Part shown: positions 42,866-53,438 of the stretch, piece by piece
How positions within the stretch are numbered: the stretch's first letter is position 1
How the letters are laid out: every line of letters starts with the position of its first letter
NCBI RefSeq assembly: GCF_963678635.1
Contig: NC_087063.1
Location: 55,269,504 to 55,333,503, forward strand
DNA from: Symsagittifera roscoffensis
Lineage: Eukaryota > Xenacoelomorpha > Acoela > Convolutidae
Direction of reading: 5' to 3'
Length of the DNA stretch: 64,000 nucleotides
Notes under the pieces: model-generated
Seen by the model: only the letters and a program-made list of their open reading frames with translations
Told to the model about the DNA's origin: nothing
Databases searched by the model: none
Program-made: the position numbers and the translations under genes

Positions 42866-43582
42866 ATGAATAAAATTATTGATACGTCGACAAGACTGTT
42901 TATGGCAGTTGTAGGACCGTCAGGATCCGGAAAAACAGTGTTGATTTTCAAGCTATTGACAGGAAGATCATTTTATCCCAAATTTGAAAGAGTGTTATTT
43001 TTTTTACAAAGATATTCAACCTGTAGTTATGGACGAAATAAACGCTCGCAGAATTCATATTGAATTTGTAAAATTTGACGGATTCGATCGTTTGAGAAAC
43101 ATTGAAAACATTCTGTTAGTGTTTGATGACTCATGCGAAGAAATGATAAAGAATTTGTTAAATTAGCAACAGCAGGAAGACACAGGGGCTTAGATGTTAT
43201 TTATGTTAAACATAATTTATTCCAACAAAGCCGATGGTCCCGAACTATTGATTTGAACACATCTCACATCATTTTATTCAAATCACCTCGTGATATTCAG
43301 CAACTTGATCACCTCGGAAGGCAACTTAATGCACCTAAATTATTACGTCAATCGTATGAACTGGCTACAAAGGACAGCTTCGGACATCTATTAATAGATT
43401 TAGATCCCCGAACATCAGACTGTCTCAGATACTGTTCAAACATAATACCACCTGGTCCGTCAATTTTCTATTTACCTTTAGATAAAGCAGAAGTGACACC
43501 CATCACAAATGAACGCGAAAAAATTATTTATTCTGCAGCACATGGTACAGTTGAACCCAACTCAACTACGAGGCTTCATTAG
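42866..43582 (+). pseudogene. Polinton packaging ATPase (FtsK/HerA-type), copy 1
   Basis: Three frames are needed. Walker A is VVGPSGSGKT (about 42910-42940). Walker B is ENILLVFDD (about 43100-43130). The C-terminal part reads RHRGLDVIYVKHNLFQQSR, HIILFKSPRDIQQLDHLGRQ and FGHLLIDLDPRTSDCLRY. These are the hallmarks of the A32-like/FtsK-HerA genome-packaging ATPase of Polintons. Frames change within a T8 run at about 43000-43008 and near 43133-43145. Both shifts are shared with copy 2, so they predate the duplication or are systematic errors. Confidence 0.85.
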
Positions 43583-43599
43583 AAAAAAAAACATCAAAT

Positions 43600-44090
43600 A
43601 GTCAAATCATATCAGTTGTTTGTGAATGCTTGCTCAATGTAGTCAACGGTAATGTGCCTGTCAGTATCCCAAACCTCAATAAATTCGAAACAGCATACAA
43701 AATTTTAATCAATCCAAAAACGAGTCCTGAAAAAAACGAGCTATTATACTGAGCAAACACGGATTTTATCTAATCAGATAAATACTTTATTTTTGCTTGA
43801 AGTATTTGACTGCATGGAAATGGCAGCAGAAGAATTTGGTCTAATTCCAAAGCATATGTACATCAGCGATCAACCACATGCAGCACAGATTTTGCTTGAC
43901 AACTCAATCAAACACAAGAAACCGCAACTATCATATTTGAACCGTTTGAGACCACTAAATGAATCAGCAAGAACAACAACATCAGCTATTGATACGCCAG
44001 CAGTCATTCCCCCAACCCCTGAACCACCTATCGTTGCCAAGGCAGAAAACAATCCACAAAAACAAGCTCTCCTTCTCACTTCTGTAGACG

Positions 44091-44122
<32 letters not shown>

Positions 44123-44336
44123 GATGATGAAGGTAACGAGATGGAAAAAAGTGTTGAGCTTAGTGAGGCATTATCCACAGAACGTATCCTGTTACAATTA
44201 CAGCTCATGGACGAACACTAACTTAAGCGAGCGAAAAAAGTTCTTGAAGCTATTAAAAAGTCAGAGAGTCAAAATAAAGAAAGATAATGAAGAAATTTAC
44301 GTTGATAAAGTGCCAACCGGTCTTAAAGCATCAGTT
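43600..44336 (+). pseudogene. Polinton small structural-like protein, copy 1
   Basis: An interrupted frame. An early block (NVVNGNVPVSIPNLNKFETAY) ends in a stop at 43749. The main frame 43793-44221 reads EFGLIPKHMYISD, then a Pro/Ala-rich linker and an Asp run from a (GAT)n array. A further frame to 44339 contains KDNEEIYVDKVPTGLKASV. The order suggests the small Polinton/adenovirus-core-like protein often encoded between ATPase and integrase. The identification is tentative. Confidence 0.4.
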
Positions 44337-44342
44337 TAATCA

Positions 44343-45191
44343 GATTTTAATTTTCATTTTACTTACTTTTTGCATCTATAAATTTTCTTGGACGCAAATA
44401 AGCTGTGAAGAAACGTCAGTTTGGTTTTCAATATTGTCTGGTTTAGTTGGGTACGTGCTACCAAACCCAAGGATATGAATAAAATTATTGATACGTCGAC
44501 AAGACTGTTTATGGCAGTTTTAGGACCGTCAGGATCCGGAAAAACAGAGTTGATTTTCAAGCTATTGACAGGAAGATCATTTTATCCCAAATTTGAAAGA
44601 GTGTTATTTTTTTTACAAAGATATTCAACCTGTAGTTATGGACGAAATAAACGCTCGCAGAATTCATATTAAATTTGTAAAATTTGACGGATTCGATCGT
44701 TTGAGAAACATTGAAAACATTCTGTTAGTGTTTGATGACTCATGCGAAGAAATGATAAAGAATTTGTTAAATTAGCAACAGCAGGAAGACACAGGGGCTT
44801 AGATGTTATTTATGTTAAACATAATTTATTCCAACAAAGCCGATGGTCCCGAACTATTGATTTGAACACATCTCACATCATTTTATTCAAATCACCTCGT
44901 GATATTCAGCAACTTGATCACCTCGGAAGGCAACTTAATGCACCTAAATTATTACGTCAATCGTATGAACTGGCTACAAAGGACAGCTTCGGACATCTAT
45001 TAATAGATTTAGATCCCCGAACATCAGACTGTCTCAGATACTGTTCAAACATAATACCACCTGGTCCGTCAATTTTCTATTTACCTTTAGATAAAGCAGA
45101 AGTGACACCCATCACAAATGAACGCGAAAAAATTATTTATTCTGCAGCACATGATACAGTTGAACCCAACTCAACTACGAGGCTTCATTAG
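44343..45191 (+). pseudogene. Polinton membrane-protein fragment and packaging ATPase, copy 2
   Basis: The 5' part (44343-44478) is the 3' half of the membrane protein with the Trp codon intact (ETSVWFSILSGLVGYVLPNP). The first half is missing because of the duplication junction. The ATPase (44475-45191) shows Walker A LGPSGSGKT with Glu following, Walker B and the same C-terminal motifs as copy 1, with the same two frame changes. Confidence 0.82.
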
Positions 45192-45199
45192 AAAAAAAA

Positions 45200-45699
45200 A
45201 CATCAAATAGTCAAATCATATCAGTTGTTTGTGAATGCTTGCTCAATGTAGTCAACGGTAATGTGCCTGTCAGTATCCCAAACCTCAATAAATTCGAAAC
45301 AGCATACAAAATTTTAATCAATCCAAAAACGAGTCCTGAAAAAAACGAGCTATTATACTGAGCAAACACGGATTTTATCTTATCAGATAAATACTTTATT
45401 TTTGCTTGAAGTATTTGACTGCATGCAAATGGCAGCAGAAGAATTTGGTCTAATTCCAAAGCATATGTACATCAGAGATCAACCACATGCAGCACAGATT
45501 TTGCTTGACAACTCAATCAAACACAAGAAACCGCAACTATCATATTTGAACCGTTTGAGACCACTAAATGAATCAGCAAGAACAACAACATCAGCTATTG
45601 ATACGCCAGCAGTCATTCCCCCAACCCCTGAACCACCTATCGTTGCCAAGGCAGAAAACAATCCACAAAAACAAGCTCTCCTTCTCACTTCTGTAGACG

Positions 45700-45731
<32 letters not shown>

Positions 45732-46415
45732 GATGAAGGTAACGAGATGGAAAAAAGTGTTGAGCTTAGTGAGGCATTATCCACAGAACGTATCCTGTTA
45801 CAATTACAGCTCATGGACGAACACTAACTTAAGCGAGCGAAAAAAGTTCTTGAAGCTATTAAAAAGTCAGAGAGAGTCAAAATAAAGAAAGATAATGAAG
45901 AAATTTACGTTGATAAAGTGCCAACCGGTCTTAAAGCATCAGTTTTTCTGTATGATATACAACAACAAACTAAAAAACTTTACAACCCTGCTTTTATACT
46001 GATTTTGAGGTCACTCAAACTTGATGAACGGTTGGTTATGAACAAGTATGCCAAAGTCGCGGTTCAGTCAACGAATACGGAACAAGCTCAACAGAAGCAA
46101 AGAAGCAGAGGTTCCACAAATTCCGCTTCGAAATCTACAGCCCTCCTCCTCCTTTCTCCCGAGAAGAAACCTTCGTCGTCGTCGTCGACGACCTCAAGAA
46201 GTGCCACCTCAAAAAGCAGTAAGAGACGCAAAACCAGAAAGACTGTTGCAGACAGTGAAAGAGAACGGTCACCGCAAAAAACCAAACGAGAAGAAGGTGC
46301 AGCAGAAGAAGAAGACTCCGAGTCGTACGAAACGCCCGATAACGATTCAGATTCTGCAACGACAGAGAAGAAGAAGACAAAAACAAACAAAAAATGGCAA
46401 GATTACACCAGCTGA
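45200..46415 (+). pseudogene. Polinton small structural-like protein, copy 2
   Basis: Equivalent to 43600-44336 but continuing beyond the duplicated unit. After the Asp-rich array a frame at 45918-46415 reads VPTGLKASVFLYDIQQQTKK, NPAFILILRSLKLDERL, then a Ser/Lys/Arg-rich low-complexity tail (KSSKRRKTRKTV, EEDSESYETPDND). A basic and acidic disordered tail fits a nucleic-acid-binding core protein. Two or more frame changes remain. Confidence 0.42.
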
Positions 46416-47335
46416 AGAAAAAATATTGAAAACTAAATTTACAAGTAAAGGTCCAGCATTGTTTGGCAGTGTACAGAATTTGAAAGAGGAATCAAAACTT
46501 TCACAAAGTAAAATGAAACGTTTTTCACATACAGAGCCAGCATATACAAAATATCGAACAGTTCGTCGCAAAACACCACGCCTCAAAGTGATAGTTTATG
46601 ACATAGACGAAATATGGTCAATTGACCTGGCGTATGTTGATAACTTGCAGATTACAACAAAAACATTAAATATCTTATGGTTGCAGTGGATTGCATGTCC
46701 CGCTTTCTACGTGTACAACCATTGAAATCAAAGTATGCCACCTCAACTGCGGAAGCATTCAAACGAATGATAAAAACAAAACAGCCGAAAAAAGTTTGGG
46801 TAGATAAAGGCACAGAGTTCAAGGGGTCATTCAAAACTTTATGTGAGGAAAAGGACATCGAAACTTATACAACAGAGAGTGAAAAAAATCCGCTTTCGCG
46901 GAGAGGAACATTCGATCACTAAAGGGTTTGATTTATAAGTATTTGGAGGACAAATGGACCTACTCATACATCGATAAGCTTCAAGATTTTGTCAACACAA
47001 TTAACTCGAGAACAAACCGCGTTACCAAAATCGCCCCGAATGAAGTTACCAAAAAGGACGTTCCACGTCTCATTTCATTAAGAGTGGAACAATCGCAGAA
47101 ACTAGTACGCCGAGCAAAGCTCTACGTTGGTGATTTTGTTAGAATAGCAAAAATTGACCTTCCGTTTCGAAAAGGATACAAACAATCATTCACTGACGAA
47201 GTTTTTGAAATCTTTGACATCCCAACAAGAAACCCACCAACTTATAACCTCATCGACGCTGATAAGGAACCAATAGAGGGTAAATTTTATGAGCCTGAAC
47301 TAATCAAGGTCTTGGAAAAGGAAGGATCAAACTAA
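46400..47335 (+). pseudogene. Polinton retroviral-type integrase
   Basis: Three frames. N-terminal part: PALFGSVQNL, KYRTVRRKTPRLKVIV and DEIWSIDLAYVDNL, with the first catalytic Asp. The second frame reads MVAVDCMSRFLRVQPLKSK and KKVWVDKGTEFKGSF with the second Asp. The third reads SAFAERNIRSLKGLIYKYLE with the Glu, followed by APNEVTKKDV and an SH3-like end (YVGDFVRIAKIDLPFRKGY). The DDE triad is complete. Frame changes lie near 46650 and in an A7 run at about 46882-46888. This enzyme makes the 6-bp target duplication. Confidence 0.88.
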
Positions 47336-47340
47336 ACAAT

Positions 47341-47916
47341 GTCTGACAACTTTATAAGCGAAAAAAATTCATTTACCATTACACTGGTGTCATCAGCCTG
47401 AATGAATATTTTCAATGACAACTCGCTAGCGAGCTTTAAAATTCTGCTAAGCGAAAATATCAATCTACAAGGTAAATGGAGAGTTGCATTGACAGAAATA
47501 ACATTTCCCACTCATATTAACAATGTTACGGATACCACACTAGTGTACTACAAAAAAGACAAAGTTAAAGCAAGCCTTAAAGTGGCAAAAGAAAAAACAT
47601 CTAGACCATATGATGGAGAAAAAGGTGAAATAACAAAGGGTGTTTATGACGAAATCGAGAAAATATTCAACAAAATCAATCGGAAGATTGATCTTGATAA
47701 TATCAGTTATAGCATCGACCCCATTACCAAACATCTTTCAATGTGGATGCATTATTGGGAAGGCATTACTTTTGAAAGTCCACAAATTCCTAGTATTTTA
47801 GGTTTCAAAGGTTTAAGAGTTGGAACTGGTTACCATATCGGCTACAAAGAATCCAGTCATATCCATAGCACTCTCTTATCACAAAACATCATCTGTTGAT
47901 ATCTCTGCTGGAACCC
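47341..47916 (+). pseudogene. Polinton minor capsid (penton-like) protein, cut by gap
   Basis: ATG 47341 begins SDNFISEKNSFTITLVSSA, followed by an in-frame TGA at about 47398, then MNIFNDNSLASFKILL and LQGKWRVALTEITFPTHINN. This pattern (expose a termini strand, then GxWxVALxEI.fP) is characteristic of the single-jelly-roll minor capsid protein of Polintons. Another frame change appears near 47870, with YHKTSSVDIS in a second frame. The gene runs into the 200-base gap. It would form the pentamers at particle vertices. Confidence 0.72.
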
Positions 47917-48116
47917 NNNNNNNNNNNNNNNNNNNNNNNNNNNNNNNNNNNNNNNNNNNNNNNNNNNNNNNNNNNNNNNNNNNNNNNNNNNNNNNNNNNN
48001 NNNNNNNNNNNNNNNNNNNNNNNNNNNNNNNNNNNNNNNNNNNNNNNNNNNNNNNNNNNNNNNNNNNNNNNNNNNNNNNNNNNNNNNNNNNNNNNNNNNN
48101 NNNNNNNNNNNNNNNN
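47917..48116. other. Assembly gap (200 N)
   Basis: Exactly 200 undetermined bases between the penton-like gene and the major capsid gene. A round number suggests a gap of estimated size, so true spacing is unknown. Confidence 0.99.
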
Positions 48117-48117
48117 A

Positions 48118-49509
48118 AAAAAGAAAAACTCTCATTCCTAAAGAAACGAACTCCACTGAGAAGTTCGCTCCAATTTTTTCACCAAAGTACGAAGTGATTT
48201 CTAATTTATTACCAACTGAAGCAACTCACAGCTCATTAGATTTATTTGAAAAACCTCCTCTACTCGTTACATTTGAAAAATGCATTCACTCAAAAAATTG
48301 GTCTATTTTATTCACCTGATAGTCCCATGCTCAAATTTGAAGTTTTAGGAGATAGAAACAACTTTATTGATCTTCAACGAACTCGCTTGGAGATTGTAGC
48401 ACGCATTGTTCAAAATAATGGTAATGTACCTGCGAACTCACGCCACAGAGGCAGGGCAACGAGACGCACCATATTTGGTTAATAATCCACTTTCATCTTT
48501 ATTTTCGAATGCACCATGTCCCTGAATGGAGAAAAAATTTCAACAACTAATGCCAATTTTGCCCATAAGAGTTTCATTGAGACAGAATTTTCTCACGGTA
48601 ATGATTCAAAGAAAACGTGGCTTGCTTGTCAAGGCTATTATTATGAAGATAATCCATCAGGTATTGATGGTGCTAATGGGCAAGCTGAAGGTGTCGCTGA
48701 ACGTATGCGAATCGTAGCAGCATCAAGCGAATTACGATTATTTGGTAAAACTGCCTGTTATTTTTTATCATGCGACAAACATCTTATCAGCGGTGTTACA
48801 ATAAGACTTTCTCTGAGACGATCTCCTAATGACTTTGTTATTATGTCTGAGCACGCTAATAAACGTTACCAAGTCCAAATCACTGAGGCTAACCTAGATG
48901 TGCGCAAAATGACAGTAACAGATTTTGTACTATCATCGATAGAAAAAACTCTGTTGAAAACACCTGCAATATACAATTATATTGAAGTTTTACCAAGAAC
49001 CTTTTTGGCCACAACTGGTGTGCAAAGTTGGCGACAAGAAGACGTTTTTGCCAAAGAGCCAGTTCGTCGAATGATTTTGGCAATGAGCTCGAATACAGCA
49101 TACCTGGGTACTAACCGAACAAACCCGTTTCATTATCAAAAGTTTCAGCTGAATGAAATCATTGTTTACCGAAACGGCCTACCCATTGCAGGAACTCCTG
49201 TGTCAACGACTGATAACAAAAGAATATACTATAACACATTGGAAGCTCTAGACTTTGTTTTTAACATTAGGCATGGAATCAGTTTGGCTAATTATCACAA
49301 TCATTATATTATGGCATTTGATCTCACATCTACTCAGGAGGCTTCACACGACTTTTCATCCTGAATTGACCAATTGCACCATTTCAGTAGTACTGAAGTT
49401 TGATGCACCGCTGGGGGAAAATGTAGAGTTACTTTTCATGGGAGAGCGTGCATCAACAGTTTACGTGCGTTCCGATAGAAAAATAGCTAAAAACACTCTA
49501 ATGAATTGA
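48118..49509 (+). pseudogene. Polinton major capsid protein (double jelly roll)
   Basis: At least three frames. N-terminus: SSLDLFEKPPLLVTFEKC, then LKFEVLGDRNNFIDLQRTRL. The long frame 48516-49364 reads MSLNGEKISTTNANF, FIETEFSHGNDSKK, ISGVTIRLSLRRSPNDFVIM, ITEANLDVRKMTV, VRRMILAMSSNTAYLG and NPFHYQKFQLNEIIVYRNG. C-terminal strands (NCTISVVLKFDAPLGENVEL) lie in another frame to 49509. Block order and the DLF, DL-T-L and NPF motifs fit the Polinton major capsid. Frame changes lie near 48310, 48480 and 49350. Confidence 0.85.
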
Positions 49510-49959
49510 ATCGGGGAAAAAATTGACAATTTGCAGATTATTGAGCTTATTAACCGATGCAAACATTTGAAACATCGATTTCGCGGCATTTTTCTCGCCA
49601 ACTTAGCATTTAATACAATATTGAAACGCGACAATACTTTCATGATAGTCAACGCATCAAACTCAGACCAGCCAGGAACTCATTGGTTACTGTTTGCTCA
49701 AGCTGATGGTCAAATCTTTTTTGCAGATCCTCTTGGACGAAGCCTACACAACTATCCACATGTATACAAAAATATGAGACGTTCTATCCATGAGGGAAAC
49801 CAAATACTGATGAATAAGCCAATCCAATCAGCTAACTCGGTCTTGTGCGGACTTTACTGTATTTATGTTGCTCATGTTATAATTTCATCTAAATTTCCTA
49901 TAGGTTTCAAGGTTAACGACCATGACATGATGCGTTTTGCTAAACATATGATGTTATAA
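49501..49959 (+). pseudogene. Polinton adenain-like cysteine protease
   Basis: The frame 49511-49959 shows FRGIFLANLAFN, then PGTHWLLFAQADGQIFFADPLG carrying the catalytic His and Asp-position, and SANSVLCGLYCIYVAHV carrying the catalytic Cys. This is the Ulp1/adenain layout. No ATG lies in frame near the start except 49501, which is followed one codon later by TGA. So the enzyme body is intact but its start appears broken. Its role is maturation of capsid proteins. Confidence 0.82.
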
Positions 49960-50070
49960 CTTTGTGATACTGTTGCATTTCTTTGATGATTTATATTTGA
50001 TTTTTTTTTTGAAAAACAGGTTTTATGGTTGCTAGAACACATACCGCTGGAATTATCTCACAAATATTTT

Positions 50071-50463
50071 TCAAAAATTGTATTTCTTCTCCATTATAAA
50101 TTTAACAAACAAAGTATTTGAATCAATCTCTAATCGACCATACCCACTCAAAACAATATCAATGATTTCTGAAAATTCAGCAGCATTATCCCCATTCAAA
50201 ATTCGAATAAAACGTTCAATGGTTACATTAGTAATTAGATCAGTTTGAGTTTGAATGGATCGAGTCTGTGATGCAAAGCAAATCTGCGGCAATCTTTTTC
50301 GCAAAGAAACTCCGGCGGTGTCAAGGTTGTTAGTCGAATTGTAGTTAACAGCCAATTTCATTTTTTCCATCAGTGGTCCTGATAGATGATATTTGCTGCA
50401 CCACATAATCAAACATTTAAAGGATGAAAGGAGGCAAGGCACAATAAAAGATTTTAAGTTCAT
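50071..50463 (-). CDS. Unknown Polinton ORF (minus strand)
   Basis: 130 residues from ATG 50463. The sequence shows NLKSFIVPCLLSSFKCLIMW, LRKRLPQICFASQT and TIERFIRILNGDNAAEFSE. It lies directly downstream of the ORF ending at 50488 and in the same direction, separated by 24 bases, so the two may be parts of one gene divided by an intron or indel. The family is not recognised. Confidence 0.45.
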   Translation of the reverse strand: MNLKSFIVPCLLSSFKCLIMWCSKYHLSGPLMEKMKLAVNYNSTNNLDTAGVSLRKRLPQICFASQTRSIQTQTDLITNVTIERFIRILNGDNAAEFSEIIDIVLSGYGRLEIDSNTLFVKFIMEKKYNF

Positions 50464-50487
50464 CTTTTTAACTGCTTTAGTGCATTC

Positions 50488-50700
50488 TTATGTAACTTCG
50501 ATAAGAACGTGGTAATGTGGGTGACCATTGGCAGGAGATTGGGAACAAAATTCGTTCTGATTTGAATGGACTGCAAATGCAAAGTTCGTATTAGAAGGAA
50601 GGTCAGAGACGTCGGGTTCATTGTTCAGAAAAAAAAATTTAAAGTTTTTCCGAAATTGTTTAAAGTATTCCGGCGATTGTTCATACATTACTTCAACCAT
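50488..50700 (-). CDS. Small Polinton ORF with HPHYHVLIE motif
   Basis: 70 residues from ATG 50700 (MVEVMYEQSPEYF). It contains FAFAVHSNQNEF and ends GHPHYHVLIEVT. Hydrophobic-His-x-His-hydrophobic motifs of this form are motif II of HUH rolling-circle/parvovirus-type initiators. Here the downstream Tyr motif is not visible. The beginning recurs in the duplicated copy (52.26-52.47 kb), where the end is cut by the junction. Confidence 0.4.
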   Translation of the reverse strand: MVEVMYEQSPEYFKQFRKNFKFFFLNNEPDVSDLPSNTNFAFAVHSNQNEFCSQSPANGHPHYHVLIEVT

Positions 50701-50746
50701 TCTGATAATTAATAAATGAAACTGGGTTTTTTTTTTTTCAATTTAC

Positions 50747-51151
50747 TCAAGCCACTCGACATTTTTTGTTGGAATAATCTTCGTCATCGTCGTCTCCGTT
50801 TTCACTGTTACAGTCTTTTTCGGAGTAAACCGATCGTTTTGATTTATATCGTCGTTTTTGAGGTTTATCGTTTCCTGTTGTGGAAGTTGAAATTTTTTCA
50901 CCAGTTGGTGCTCTGATCATTTTTTTTACTTTTGAATAATTATCTGCTAAGCAATCAAATTCTTTCGTCGTCAAAGTAACTGCTTGATACATTTTGAACA
51001 CTTTTTCGTCAGTTTTCTTATACAATTTTAGTGTAATATAGGTACTTGTTTTTTCAAATGTTTTTGTTCCAACTCTGACTATACGTTTTTCTCCTGAAGA
51101 AATATCACGAAAGTCATCAAAAAAGTTAGTATCACTTTCAAGCGTGTACAT
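50747..51151 (-). CDS. Polinton ORF, possible PC4-like DNA-binding protein, copy 1
   Basis: 134 residues from an ATG at 51151 (MYTLESDTNFFDDF). The middle has RIVRVGTKTFEKTSTYITLK, VTLTTKEFDCLADNY and KKMI, an order like PC4-type ssDNA-binding cofactors (strands, then Gly/Leu-turn and helix). The C-terminal third is basic then acidic (KPQKRRYKSKRS, GDDDDEDY) and probably disordered. The frame is intact. The similarity is weak, and no homologue name is given. Confidence 0.5.
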   Translation of the reverse strand: MYTLESDTNFFDDFRDISSGEKRIVRVGTKTFEKTSTYITLKLYKKTDEKVFKMYQAVTLTTKEFDCLADNYSKVKKMIRAPTGEKISTSTTGNDKPQKRRYKSKRSVYSEKDCNSENGDDDDEDYSNKKCRVA

Positions 51152-51671
51152 AGTTGGGTAGCGTTAATTTTATTCAACCGTATCAGTCAAGAGACAATTT
51201 TAAAATGATTTACCCAGCCGGTGAATAGCTTAACTCGGGCAATTTCTTTTACGGTATTCCTTAAGCTACATTGGGACTTTTAATTTGTTTGCAGTTGGAA
51301 ATTTATGAGTTTAAGTTATACATGTCAAATCTGTCTAGCAAATTCCCGTTTTAGCTCATAAATCTCAACGGTTTTACCCTGGCGGCATGCCTGTTATCTC
51401 TTTGAAGTGTAAAACTTCTGTCATTTTGTGCTTAGCGTATCATAAAAAGGCGCTATGCTGTTTCTTTGAAGTATAGATTTTCAAAGCGTTCACATTTCTA
51501 CTTTAATTGCAAAAGCCCTGAAAACATTAAAATTTTACAAAACCCGATTTATGGTAATTGGCTAAAACTTAGACCACCAGCAATAAAAAAACTAAAAGTG
51601 GTACGTCAAACTAAATCTACTCACTGTTTTTATTCAATCTCTCAAAATCAAACAAAACAAAATTTTCAACG

Positions 51672-52286
51672 ATGGCAACTCCACTGCAAATTATTTCAAT
51701 TAATTCTCTTGAAAGTGCTATATTGTACCAAACTTATACCAGAGATTCTATCGTAGTGATTCAACAGGAACGGTAAATGCGTCATCGAAAAGCAAGTCCT
51801 TTGAACGATCTTGATCCAGGAAGCAGAGAATTCGATGAATGGGTCACTAAAAACCATATGATGTTACCCAACTATTTGCTAGATCAAATTGGTATCCTCA
51901 TACAAAGCAGAAAACAGGTCTACGAGAGTTGCTGTGTGACTGAATCGTATCCTGCGCTGAAGCGCACAGATATTCAAGACCCTACTTGCCTTGATCGTTC
52001 ACCGAGAAAAATACTGTTTAACTACGATTGCCAATCGATCACCTTTTACGAAAATCAGGAAGGATCCATTAGAGATTTAGCAGAGCGAGAAAGCTACTGG
52101 AAAATTGAGTCGATTGAAATACCAGATTCAACAGAAAAAAAAGATGAGGACCAGCAGACGCCCAAAACCCCAATAAAACCGGATATTTTTCCAATCACTC
52201 AACAACAGCAGCAGCATACTTCTTCTGCTTCTTCTTCTTCCGGCAGTCAAAGTCCCACTTATGTAACTTCGATAAGAACGTGGTAA
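51672..52286 (+). pseudogene. Unknown Polinton protein, copy 1 (nonsense)
   Basis: Starts at ATG 51672 (MATPLQIISINSLE). A TAA at 51774-51776 interrupts it, where copy 2 has AAA. After the stop the frame is open: GSREFDEWVTKNHMMLPNYL, YPALKRTDIQDPTC, SPRKILFNYDCQS, then a Gln/Ser-rich tail. The C-terminus is replaced at the duplication junction (52258) by read-through ending RTW. No family is recognised. Confidence 0.55.
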
Positions 52287-52513
52287 TGTGGGTGACCATT
52301 GGCAGGAGATTGGGAACAAAATTCGTTCTGATTTGAATGGACTGCAAATGCAAAGTTCGTATTAGAAGGAAGGTCAGAGACGTCGGGTTCATTGTTCAGA
52401 AAAAAAATTTAAAGTTTTTCCGAAATTGTTTAAAGTATTCCGGCGATTGTTCATACATTGCTTCAACCATTCTGATAATTAATAAATGAAACTGGGTTTT
52501 TTTTTCAATTTAC

Positions 52514-52918
52514 TCAAGCCACTCGACATTTTTTGTTGGAATAATCTTCTTCATCATCGTCTCCGTTTTCACTGTTACAGTCTTTTTCGGAGTAAACCGA
52601 TCGTTTTGATTTATATCGTCGTTTTTGAGGTTTATCGTTTCCTGTTGTGGAAGTTGAAATTTTTTCACCAGTTGGTGCTTTGATCATTTTTTTTACTTTT
52701 GAATAATTATCTGCTAAGCAATCAAATTGTTTCGTCGTCAAAGTAACTGCTTGATACATTTTGAACACTTTTTCGTCAGTTTTCTTATACAATTTTAGTG
52801 TAATATAGGTACTTGTTTTTTCAAATGTTTTTGTTCCAACTCTGACTATACGTTTTTCTCCTGAAGAAATATCACGAAAGTCATCAAAAAAGTTAGTATC
52901 ACTTTCAAGCGTGTACAT
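52514..52918 (-). CDS. Polinton ORF, possible PC4-like protein, copy 2
   Basis: Intact 134-residue frame, differing from 50747-51151 at a handful of residues (for example KEF/KQF and a longer acidic tail change DDDDED to DDDEED). Maintenance of an open frame in both copies contrasts with neighbouring genes that carry lesions. Confidence 0.5.
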   Translation of the reverse strand: MYTLESDTNFFDDFRDISSGEKRIVRVGTKTFEKTSTYITLKLYKKTDEKVFKMYQAVTLTTKQFDCLADNYSKVKKMIKAPTGEKISTSTTGNDKPQKRRYKSKRSVYSEKDCNSENGDDDEEDYSNKKCRVA

Positions 52919-53438
52919 AGTTGGGTAGCGTTAATTTTATTCAACCGTATCAGTCAAGAGACAATTTTAAAATGATTTACCCAGCCGGTGAATAGCTTAA
53001 CTCGGGCAATTTCTTTTACGGTATTCCTTAAGCTACATTGGGACTTTTAATTTGTTTGCAGTTGGAAATTTATGAGTTTAAGTTATACATGTCAAATCTG
53101 TCTAGCAAATTCCCGTTTTAGCTCATAAATCTCAACGGTTTTACCCTGGCGGCATGCCTGTTATCTCTTTGAAGTGTAAAACTTCTGTCATTTTGTGCTT
53201 AGCGTATCATAAAAAGGCGCTATGCTGTTTCTTTGAAGTATAGATTTTCAAAGCGTTCACATTTCTACTTTAATTGCAAAAGCCCTGAAAACATTAAAAT
53301 TTTACAAAACCCGATTTATGGTAATTGGCTAAAACTTAGACCACCAGCAATAAAAAAACTAAAAGTGGTACGTCAAACTAAATCTACTCACTGTTTTTAT
53401 TCAATCTCTCAAAATCAAACAAAACAAAATTTTCAACG

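Larger units (their letters stand above)
42734..45945. repeat. 1.6-kb tandem duplication inside the Polinton
   Basis: The segment 42734-44336 is repeated as 44343-45945 with an offset of 1609 bp and very few differences: a TAG/TGG difference, a GTG/GAG change in the Walker A region, and a shorter GAT array. It duplicates the end of the membrane-protein gene, the whole ATPase and most of the next gene. The junction at about 44337-44342 truncates genes on both sides. Confidence 0.92.

Noticed and set aside
47820-48197. ORFs spanning the run of N
   Set aside because: Artefacts of translating undetermined bases.
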